Virus record (IMG/VR): IMGVR_UViG_3300032291_002409
Coordinates: 1-20,405 of that record
Direction: 5' to 3' (one strand)
Source of the DNA: a virus
Length of the DNA stretch: 20,405 nt
Numbering within the stretch: position 1 is the stretch's first letter; every line of letters begins with the position of its first letter. The position numbers were made by a program, and so were the translations under genes. A model generated the notes under the pieces. It was not told the DNA's origin. It was given only the letters and a program-made list of their open reading frames with translations, and searched no databases. Shown here in pieces: positions 7,483-12,560 of the stretch.

Positions 7483-8056
7483 TTTTAATTAAATTTTTAA
7501 TTTTAAAAATAAGTTTTTGTGTCTCCATTATCTCGGATGAGTATTTACCCCATCTGTTAAAATATAATAATTCTCTTCTGTGTACTAAAGCTAAGTTCGA
7601 AAGTTCAAAGTTTGTCTTGTTGCCATCGACAAATATCACTACATGATTGTGTTCAATGTCTCCGAAAAGGTTTTTCCAAACTAATCGATGCTTTAACTCC
7701 CACTTGTTTGGATTCTCTACCTTTACATATGTGTATCCGTCTGCATCTAATCTTTCTGTACCAACTTCAACAAAATTTGCAGGTGTCATACCTTTCTTAA
7801 AGCTTGTGACATTTGGTCCCATGTAGCCTTTTACTCCTTTGTTCCAGGATATATCGCCTTTCTTAAAAAAAGATTTACTGCTACATTCATACATGAAAGA
7901 TACTGACTTCTTTAATCCTAACTTAAACGCTGCTGCATTAACTGCACTTTCGGATCTTCCAAATAACTTAGCCAGGTCAACATTTTTAGTGTGAGGATAT
8001 AACTCTTGTAGTTTAGCTTTATCCTCACTTGTCCATTTCCTACAGTTAAAATTCAT
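7466..8056 (-). CDS. HNH endonuclease with N-terminal HTH domain
   Basis: The protein is 196 residues from the ATG at 8056; an in-frame extension to 8101 would add 15 residues inside the upstream gene and before the conserved domain, so the shorter start is preferred. Residues ~6-48 (WTSEDKAKLQELYPHTKNVD onward, then GRSESAVNAAAFKLGL) form a SANT/Myb-like helix-turn-helix. Two FKKG-type basic repeats (64-67 and 86-89) follow. The HNH_3-type core is KHRLVWKNLFGDI, then HNHVVIFVDGNKTN (136-149) and LSNLALV. His138, Asp144 and Asn146/149 are candidate metal or catalytic residues. Such enzymes can be homing-type nucleases or phage DNA-processing nucleases; there is no intron here, so a free-standing gene is what is seen. 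Confidence 0.85.
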   Translation of the reverse strand: MNFNCRKWTSEDKAKLQELYPHTKNVDLAKLFGRSESAVNAAAFKLGLKKSVSFMYECSSKSFFKKGDISWNKGVKGYMGPNVTSFKKGMTPANFVEVGTERLDADGYTYVKVENPNKWELKHRLVWKNLFGDIEHNHVVIFVDGNKTNFELSNLALVHRRELLYFNRWGKYSSEIMETQKLIFKIKNLIKNANKK

Positions 8057-8294
8057 ATTCGTAATCATCAAGTGCTTGATTGAAGAGGAAATAAATGTCA
8101 TCCTCTGTGTAATTTGTCATCTCCATTATTTCTTCATCTGTCACTTGTTTGTTGCCATGATAGATTTCAGTAATCTCGAAACAAGCTGGCTCATACGGTT
8201 CGTATAATGTCTCTGCAATTGATGCATGTTCGATTGCATAAACGGTTAATTTGTGACCGTTAATAATTACGTCTGTTGAAATTGTCTCGTACAT
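8046..8294 (-). CDS. Small, very acidic hypothetical protein
   Basis: This 82-residue protein has roughly ten times more Asp/Glu than Lys/Arg, concentrated in the C-terminal half (VTDEEIMEMTNYTEDDIYFL, then DDYEYEF). The N-terminal part, IINGHKLTVYAIE, looks beta-stranded. No membrane segment, signal or cysteine motif is present. It starts 18 bp after the first gene of the operon and its last 11 bases overlap the HNH start. The family is not recognised. A high acidic content in an early phage gene raises the idea of a DNA-mimic or protein inhibitor, but that is speculation. Confidence 0.6.
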   Translation of the reverse strand: MYETISTDVIINGHKLTVYAIEHASIAETLYEPYEPACFEITEIYHGNKQVTDEEIMEMTNYTEDDIYFLFNQALDDYEYEF

Positions 8295-8312
8295 AGTAGT
8301 TTTTTTAAAATG

Positions 8313-8531
8313 TTATTTATTAAATGATTCTGCTAATGATTTTTTAATTCTGCTAACTAATTTTTTTCCAATGAAATATTCATATTCATGATCATCTTCT
8401 ACAAGATTCGCCCAGGTCGTTTTACTTCCAAGACTAATATCTAAGCGTAAGAAATATCCATCTTTGCATAGTAGTAATGCGTCAGAACCTTCATCATAGA
8501 CCAGTTCAAATCCTTCAATAGTGTTTTTCAT
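8313..8531 (-). CDS. Small hypothetical protein, first gene of the leftward operon
   Basis: This 72-residue soluble protein begins MKNTIEGFELVYDEGSDALL and continues with LCKDGYFLRLDI, a beta-rich pattern, then a WANLVEDDHEYEYFIGKKLV stretch and a basic helical end (SRIKKSLAESF). It is not a family I recognise. Its ATG lies about 40 bp downstream of the expected start point of the promoter at 8578-8607, which makes it the first translated gene of the early transcript, a common position for small host-takeover proteins in phages. The start is preceded by an A/T-rich leader rather than a Shine-Dalgarno site. Confidence 0.6.
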   Translation of the reverse strand: MKNTIEGFELVYDEGSDALLLCKDGYFLRLDISLGSKTTWANLVEDDHEYEYFIGKKLVSRIKKSLAESFNK

Positions 8532-8577
8532 GTCTGTTAAAATTTAATAGTTTAAAATCGTTTGCCTTAAGTGTGAT

Positions 8578-8607
8578 CAAAAGTAATAATAAAATTTTAT
8601 TATCAAA
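8578..8607 (-). promoter_or_regulatory. Leftward early promoter, Bacteroidota type
   Basis: Read on the minus strand there is a -33 TTTG (8607-8604), an 18-bp spacer and a -7 box TACTTTTG (8585-8578) that matches TAnnTTTG exactly. The transcript would start near 8572 and reach the first ATG at 8531 after about 40 bases. It sits just downstream of the helicase stop at 8614, so the early genes can be transcribed apart from the helicase. The spacer is a perfect palindrome (separate entry). Confidence 0.7.
8586..8603. promoter_or_regulatory. Palindromic operator candidate filling a promoter spacer
   Basis: ATAATAAAATTTTATTAT is a perfect 18-bp palindrome centred between 8594 and 8595. It exactly occupies the interval between the -33 and -7 elements of the leftward promoter, the classic place for a repressor to block RNA polymerase. 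A related 18-mer occurs at 10375-10392. Pure A/T composition in an AT-rich gap means chance cannot be excluded. Confidence 0.5.
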
Positions 8608-8613
8608 GTATTT

Positions 8614-10137
8614 TTATAATATTTTTTTCAATAATTTTTTTTTGTCCTTATAAAATTGTCTCCAAATGACCATCAAATGTAGTTTTATGTCATTTTCTTC
8701 TAACGAAATAAGGTTTATTCCAAACTGATTATTTACTTTTTCTATTGTTTTATCCTTCGAATAATAAATTACATCATAACAAAATGTATGGTAAACCCAC
8801 CAGTCCTTGTATCCTCTTGCTTCCTTTTTCTCCCACAATTTATCTAAATGTCCTTTCTTTAATAAATTATCTAAACTTACATTCAGTTTTACTGCTACTC
8901 CTTTCTTTTTAAGCACAGATTTAATAACTTTTTCTTTTTCTGCTCCACAATATGGACAGCAATCTTCTTTCTTTTCGAAAACTCTGTAACAGGACTTACA
9001 TTGTGTGAATGGGTCTTCTTCCTCATCCTCCTTATTTTTTTGTTTTTTCTTTGTCATCTCTAACTTCCAGTCCCTTTCAATCAATGGATGCTTATGGTTT
9101 GAATAGTTATTCACATGGTCCAAGATTAAACAACTTGTCTTGCCCGGGCATGGTCTTAATCCTCTGCCTACAATCTGTAAATACAATGCAGTAGATGTAG
9201 TTTTTCTAAGCAATCCCACAACAGCGACAGCAGGAATATCTGTCCCTTCAGAGATAAGGTTACAAAATGTAACCACCTGGATACTTCTGTCTGCCAATCC
9301 TTTGAATATTCTATCAACTTCCTCATCTTTCATCTCTCCATTAACTGCCTCAGCTGCATATCCTGCATCTCTGAAAGCCTGTGCCATTTTTTTTGAATGC
9401 TTTATGTCTATGCAAGAATAGATAGCAGGCTCTCCTGGTGCTAACCTGGAATATTCTGCAATTATATCTCCTATTATTACATTCTGTTCCATTATCTGCA
9501 CCATCTTATTTAGATTGTATTCTCCAAACTTATCCTTTTTTAGGTTATCAAGTTCTTTTATAGGTTTAAAGATATAGTATTCAGGCATTACAAGATTACC
9601 CATCTTTGCAAGTGCAGCTGGAGAAGGACCAAGTACCATTTCTTGATATATGTCTCCCAGTCCTTTGCCATCCATCCTTATGGGAGTGGCAGTTACACCA
9701 AGAGTATAAACATCACTATAAAAATTAAGAATGTCTTTCCATGTGCCAGCGTTCGAATGATGTGCTTCATCGACTATAATAAGATCGGGTCTTATGTTAA
9801 TCTTATCCAATCTGTTCTTTAAGGTCTGCACACTACATATCTGTGCTTTGCATTTATAGTCAGGTTTTATCCCACCTGCAATAATTGAATGTGCCAGGTT
9901 GTATTTATTACATCTTTCCGATATCTGCCTTACAAGGTTCTTCTTATGCACCAGGAAGAACACAGTCTTTCCTTTTGCCAATGTCTTTTCAGCTATGTGT
10001 ATAAATGTCTCAGTCTTACCACCTCCTGTAGGCAGTACATAAAGAACTTTTTTGATTCCTTCCCCAAAACATTTTCTAATCCCATTAACACCATCTTCCT
10101 GGTATTGTCTTAATTTAACCCCTTCTACCTCTCTCAT
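8614..10137 (-). CDS. SF2 DEAH-type DNA helicase with zinc ribbon
   Basis: This 507-residue protein has the full superfamily 2 motif set. LRQYQEDGV (9-17) is Q-motif-like, motif I PTGGGKT is at 36-42, motif II DEAH at 123-126, motif III TAT at 149-151, a GTDIP segment at 298-302, and motif VI QIVGRGLRP at 321-329. A highly charged linker follows, then a four-cysteine zinc ribbon CKSC (380-383)...CPYC (394-397). The C-terminal ~100 residues, with tryptophan-rich GYKDWWVYHTF, are a less conserved tail. The set fits phage helicases of the RecG/UvsW/RadD-like ATP-dependent group that act in replication restart and recombination. Its first 23 bases overlap the end of the regulator gene, so both are probably on one transcript. 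No terminator is obvious after it. Confidence 0.9.
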   Translation of the reverse strand: MREVEGVKLRQYQEDGVNGIRKCFGEGIKKVLYVLPTGGGKTETFIHIAEKTLAKGKTVFFLVHKKNLVRQISERCNKYNLAHSIIAGGIKPDYKCKAQICSVQTLKNRLDKINIRPDLIIVDEAHHSNAGTWKDILNFYSDVYTLGVTATPIRMDGKGLGDIYQEMVLGPSPAALAKMGNLVMPEYYIFKPIKELDNLKKDKFGEYNLNKMVQIMEQNVIIGDIIAEYSRLAPGEPAIYSCIDIKHSKKMAQAFRDAGYAAEAVNGEMKDEEVDRIFKGLADRSIQVVTFCNLISEGTDIPAVAVVGLLRKTTSTALYLQIVGRGLRPCPGKTSCLILDHVNNYSNHKHPLIERDWKLEMTKKKQKNKEDEEEDPFTQCKSCYRVFEKKEDCCPYCGAEKEKVIKSVLKKKGVAVKLNVSLDNLLKKGHLDKLWEKKEARGYKDWWVYHTFCYDVIYYSKDKTIEKVNNQFGINLISLEENDIKLHLMVIWRQFYKDKKKLLKKIL

Positions 10138-10333
10138 CTAAATATTTTTGTAAGTTAGCATCTTCCTGTGTACCAAGAACATCAAAAATTAGCTGTAAGT
10201 AAACCAATGTCTTTGGTTCTTTCCTGGACCATTTGTCCAATGTCTGTTTATGTATTCCTGTCCTTTTGCATATCTCAGCAATGGTCAATCCGCAGCGTTC
10301 TGCCCTGTCTTTAATCTTTTGGTAAGTCTTCAT
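10115..10333 (-). CDS. Cro/CI-type helix-turn-helix regulator
   Basis: This is a 72-residue protein. Residues ~16-38 (LTIAEICKRTGIHKQTLDKW) form a typical HTH_3/Cro helix-turn-helix, with the recognition helix around HKQTLDKW. A further helix LVYLQLIFDVLG (43-54) is consistent with a small dimerising DNA-binding domain. There is no peptidase or sensing domain, so it acts as a simple repressor/activator rather than a LexA-like CI. It faces the recombination operon across a 98-bp divergent region with inverted repeats, and its 3' end overlaps the helicase gene by 23 bp. Autoregulation and control of the divergent promoter are inferred. Confidence 0.85.
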   Translation of the reverse strand: MKTYQKIKDRAERCGLTIAEICKRTGIHKQTLDKWSRKEPKTLVYLQLIFDVLGTQEDANLQKYLDERGRRG

Positions 10334-10355
10334 TGTGTTAAATTTTTAAAAAAAA

Positions 10356-10377
10356 TATTATTCATGGTGCAATAATA
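10356..10377. promoter_or_regulatory. Inverted repeat, operator candidate
   Basis: Perfect 7-bp arms TATTATT and AATAATA flank an 8-bp centre (CATGGTGC). It lies between the regulator start (10333) and the -7 box of the opposite promoter (10390), where a bound regulator could affect transcription in both directions. Confidence 0.4.
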
Positions 10378-10392
10378 ATAAAAAAATATTAT
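10375..10392. promoter_or_regulatory. Second copy of the 18-bp operator-like sequence
   Basis: ATAATAAAAAAATATTAT matches the palindrome at 8586-8603 at 15 of 18 positions; only the central TTT is AAA. It overlaps the -7 box TATATTTG by three bases, a similar position relative to its promoter as the first copy. It also overlaps the inverted repeat at 10356-10377. Confidence 0.4.
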
Positions 10393-10397
10393 ATTTG
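10390..10397 (+). promoter_or_regulatory. -7 box of the rightward recombination promoter
   Basis: TATATTTG matches TAnnTTTG exactly, with an expected start near 10403 and about 29 bases of leader before the ATG at 10432. No good TTG is present at -33, so the promoter may need an activator. A 12-bp palindrome TTAAAATTTTAA (10410-10421) lies in the leader. Confidence 0.5.
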
Positions 10398-10431
10398 TCA
10401 CATAATTAGTTAAAATTTTAAAATTACTACA

Positions 10432-11187
10432 ATGACAAACAAAGAGTATCATCAAAAAACTGAGTATCTGAGCAAGTCTTTACTTGACCAGGTACACAAA
10501 TCCCCAGCGCATTATATTGCTGCGCTAAACAAAGAAGCAAAAGAACCTACAGCAGCACAATTGTTTGGTAGTTTAGTACATTCTGTGCTATTCAATCAAG
10601 ATAATTTCGCTATCTCTCCTGTATGTGACAGAAGAACAAAGGAAGGTAAACTTCTTTACGATGCTTTCTTACAGGATGCACAAGGTAAAGAGTTAATCGT
10701 GACTGAAGAACAATATGAGAATGCTCTTAAGATTGTAGCAGCAGTACAACAGCATCCTAAAGCTGCATCATTACTTAGTGAAGGCAAAGCAGAAATGCCA
10801 ATCTTCGGAGAGATAGATGGCACAAAGGTTAAATGCAAACCCGATTTTCATAATACAAAATTTGATGTGCTTGTAGACCTTAAAACTACACAGGACAGTT
10901 CCCCATCTGAATTCGCAAAATCTGTTTTAAACTATCGCTACCATGTTCAAGCTGCTCTTTATCTTGACATCACTAAAGCAAAAAGATTCTTCTTTATTGC
11001 AGTAGAAAAGGAAGCACCATTTAATGTAGAGGTATATGAACTTGACCAGGAAGCAATCGACAAGGGCAGAGATGAATACCTGGCAGATATAAATACTTAC
11101 AAGAAATGCCTTGAAACAAATAACTGGCATGGATATAATGAGACACAAGAAATACATATTCTTTCACTCCCTAAATGGGCAAAATAA
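10432..11187 (+). CDS. RecE-like PD-(D/E)XK exonuclease
   Basis: This is a 251-residue protein of the RecE/exodeoxyribonuclease VIII-like family (PF12684, DUF3799). The N-terminus carries EYLSKSLLDQVHKSPAHYI and AAQLFGSLVHSVLF (41-54), which supplies the conserved His50. The catalytic core is IFGEIDGTKVKCKPDF (124-139) with Asp138, LVDLKTT (147-153) with Asp149 and Lys151, and YRYHVQAALYLD (168-179) with the conserved Gln173. These are the metal-binding and catalytic positions of the fold. The enzyme is expected to resect double-stranded DNA ends to expose single strands for the annealing protein encoded 12 bp downstream. The length is typical for the domain alone. Confidence 0.9.
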   Translation: MTNKEYHQKTEYLSKSLLDQVHKSPAHYIAALNKEAKEPTAAQLFGSLVHSVLFNQDNFAISPVCDRRTKEGKLLYDAFLQDAQGKELIVTEEQYENALKIVAAVQQHPKAASLLSEGKAEMPIFGEIDGTKVKCKPDFHNTKFDVLVDLKTTQDSSPSEFAKSVLNYRYHVQAALYLDITKAKRFFFIAVEKEAPFNVEVYELDQEAIDKGRDEYLADINTYKKCLETNNWHGYNETQEIHILSLPKWAK

Positions 11188-11199
11188 TTCAAAACTACT

Positions 11200-11727
11200 A
11201 TGACAAACATCACAAAACTTCCAAGCTTTCAAGAACTGGTAACAGAGACAGAACAATCTCTTAAAGACAATGCTTTAATGGTCCTTCTTAACCAAGAGCC
11301 ACCAAAGAACTGGCTGTTAGATCATCCAATGATTAAAGGTTACCGCTACTTACCTATCGAAAAAGTAGAATATTTACTCACAAGAATCTTCACAAAGTGG
11401 TGGGTTGAGGTAAAAAATGTGCAAATTTTGGCCAATTCTGTTGTTGTAACAGTACGTTTATACGTTACAAATCCACTAAATGGAGAAATTATGTTCCAAG
11501 ATGGTATCGGAGCAGCACCAATCCAAACAGACAAGGGTTCGGGCGCAACTGATTGGAACTCAGTCAAAACGGATGGAGTTCAGAAGGCTGCCCCATCTGC
11601 CGAAAGTTACGCAATAAAAGACGCTGCGGAGAAATTTGGTAAGATTTTCGGACGAGATGTGAGTAGAAAAACTACGATGGATTACACTCCGTTACTTAAA
11701 AAATCAGACTTTAACGAGCAAATATAA
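11200..11727 (+). CDS. Rad52/Sak-like single-strand annealing protein
   Basis: This 175-residue protein has an N-terminal helical segment followed by a beta-sheet core (WWVEVKNVQILANSVVVTVR, 67-86). A hallmark helix KAAPSAESYAIKDAAEKFGK (129-148) leads into IFGRDV, the position of the conserved 'A.KSA.TDA.KRA...G' motif in Rad52/Sak proteins. It is expected to form rings on single-stranded DNA and anneal complementary strands. The partnership with the RecE-like nuclease 12 bp upstream makes this a RecE/RecT-type recombination pair with a Rad52-fold partner instead of RecT. It may also contact the SSB tail. The operon ends in the terminator 20 bp downstream. The alternative is another single-strand annealing family such as Erf. 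Confidence 0.75.
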   Translation: MTNITKLPSFQELVTETEQSLKDNALMVLLNQEPPKNWLLDHPMIKGYRYLPIEKVEYLLTRIFTKWWVEVKNVQILANSVVVTVRLYVTNPLNGEIMFQDGIGAAPIQTDKGSGATDWNSVKTDGVQKAAPSAESYAIKDAAEKFGKIFGRDVSRKTTMDYTPLLKKSDFNEQI

Positions 11728-11747
11728 CCTCCTAACTATCTGAAATT

Positions 11748-11779
11748 GAGTGCCTAATATAACGGCACTCTTTTTTTTT
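11748..11779 (+). terminator. Strong intrinsic terminator after the recombination genes
   Basis: A perfect 7-bp stem GAGTGCC/GGCACTC with a 9-nt loop is followed directly by nine T residues. It lies 20 bases after the annealing-protein stop and isolates that operon from the repeat region and the terminase genes. Confidence 0.92.
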
Positions 11780-11783
11780 GTCT

Positions 11784-11998
11784 TGTAACAGCCTTTTTAA
11801 ATCGTTACAAAATTGTTACACATAACTTATTGAAATTCAATTCATGTTACAATGTAACGGTTGTAACGGAAAATAATATATATATATAGAGTAATTATAT
11901 ACCTATATGTATGTATTAAAATCGTGTTACATTTGTTACATTGTTACAATATAGTATTTATCGATATCTTGATGTAACAAAAATGTAACCGATGTAAC
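11784..11998. repeat. Iteron-like array of GTTACA/TGTAAC repeats, candidate origin or packaging site
   Basis: Twelve exact copies occur within 215 bp. TGTAAC starts at 11784, 11853, 11862, 11973, 11984 and 11993. GTTACA starts at 11804, 11815, 11846, 11926, 11935 and 11943. The right cluster is three forward then three reversed copies, nearly symmetric about TATCGATA at 11959-11966. The two clusters flank an alternating AT-rich tract (about 11870-11922). No reading frame of note crosses it. The arrangement is that of an iteron replication origin with a DNA-unwinding element; its place just before the terminase genes also allows a packaging (pac/cos) recognition site. Confidence 0.75.
11870..11922. 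other. AT-rich core between repeat clusters
   Basis: This is a nearly pure A/T tract with alternating TA steps around 11876-11888, placed between the left and right repeat clusters. It could be the easily melted element of an origin. Confidence 0.4.
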
Positions 11999-12023
11999 AA
12001 TAGAAAAAATCAAAAAAAAAACA

Positions 12024-12031
12024 TAAATTTG
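12024..12031 (+). promoter_or_regulatory. Bacteroidota-type promoter before the terminase genes
   Basis: TAAATTTG followed by CAC is the TAnnTTTGCA form typical of Bacteroidota promoters. It is preceded by a long A tract and lacks a clear TTG at -33. Transcription would start near 12038, only ~25 bases before the hairpin terminator at 12061, so the immediate product would be a short RNA unless termination is overcome. Confidence 0.6.
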
Positions 12032-12037
12032 CACTAT

Positions 12038-12096
12038 GTCTGTCATAAAGTAGTTTAAGCAAGGGGACAGGTTGTAGTTTATCCTGTCCCTTTTTT
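12038..12096 (+). ncRNA. Possible short leader RNA ending at the terminator
   Basis: The interval from the expected transcription start to the T run is about 59 bases. It has no reading frame of note and is mostly the terminator hairpin. It could be a small RNA or a leader whose read-through is regulated, as with lambda 6S RNA at pR'. This is inferred only from the promoter-terminator spacing. Confidence 0.35.
12061..12096 (+). terminator. Strong intrinsic terminator / attenuator upstream of terS
   Basis: The stem GGGACAGG/CCTGTCCC (12064-12071 with 12083-12090), extendable to 11 bp with AAG/TTT outside, has an 11-nt loop and is followed by six T residues. It stands between the promoter at 12024 and the TerS start at 12207 with the late genes downstream, so it either ends upstream transcription or acts as an attenuator. 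Confidence 0.9.
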
Positions 12097-12144
12097 AAAA
12101 ATCTTCGATTTAAGACACTTTTTTTTTATTTTTATAGTAGAGTA

Positions 12145-12175
12145 CCACTTTAAAAAGATAATCGCTTAAAAGTGG
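12145..12175. repeat. Inverted repeat in the terS leader
   Basis: Perfect 7-bp arms CCACTTT and AAAGTGG are separated by 17 bases, ending 31 bases before the TerS ATG. It is not followed by a T run, so it is not a terminator. It could be a protein-binding site or an mRNA hairpin near the start. Confidence 0.4.
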
Positions 12176-12206
12176 CAAAGAATGTTAAACAAACATATTT
12201 TAACTT

Positions 12207-12560
12207 ATGCCTTTCGAACCTGGTAATACTTTAGGCAAGGGAAGACCAAAGGGAGCAATAAATAAAACCACTTCCGAAACAAAAGAATTCCTTGCTCGAA
12301 TCTCCAACAAACTCGGAAAAAGAGTAGAGGAGGACTTAGACTTAATGGACCCTAAAGACAGGGTTAAAATTTGGCTTGAACTACAGGAATACTTAATACC
12401 AAAATTAAGCCGAACCGAACTAACTGGAGAAGATGGCGGAATGATAGAGATACAACAAACCTTAAAACTCGAAAACCTTGGCATTGCTCAACTCAGAGAA
12501 CTTGAAAGAATTGCTGAACTTGCAGCGGATTCGTCAGCTGATAGCAGCCAAGGAGTTTAA
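12207..12560 (+). CDS. terS: Terminase small subunit
   Basis: This 117-residue protein starts at an ATG with an A/T-rich leader. Its N-terminus, GNTLGKGRPKGAINKTTSET (6-25), is the basic 'GRPKGAxNK' element of a common small-terminase family. It continues with helices around FLARISNKLGKRVEEDLDLM (28-47) and DRVKIWLELQEYLIPKLSRT (51-70), matching the 'P.DR...W..L.EYVIPKLxRTE' pattern. The role is to recognise the packaging site on phage DNA and load the large subunit. The repeat array just upstream is a candidate site. The last ~80 bases overlap the large-subunit frame (+1 relative to this frame). Confidence 0.82.
   Translation: MPFEPGNTLGKGRPKGAINKTTSETKEFLARISNKLGKRVEEDLDLMDPKDRVKIWLELQEYLIPKLSRTELTGEDGGMIEIQQTLKLENLGIAQLRELERIAELAADSSADSSQGV

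Noticed and set aside
7466-8056. HNH gene as part of a group I intron or intein
   Set aside because: Neighbouring genes are intact and no split gene or intron structure is visible; it is free-standing.
8057-8101. 15-codon upstream extension of the HNH gene
   Set aside because: It lies inside the upstream gene and adds no domain; the ATG at 8056 precedes the HTH domain directly.
11928-11935. TACATTTG, a match to TAnnTTTG within the repeat array
   Set aside because: It is created by the GTTACA repeats themselves, has no -33 partner and has a better promoter 96 bases downstream; kept only as a possibility that repeats overlap a promoter.
11784-11998. CRISPR array
   Set aside because: The repeats are only 6-9 bp, irregularly spaced and in both orientations; there are no spacers of uniform length and no cas genes.
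12200-12484. 94-codon minus-strand frame across terS
   Set aside because: TerS has family motifs and correct context; the antisense frame is low-complexity Ser-rich and unsupported.
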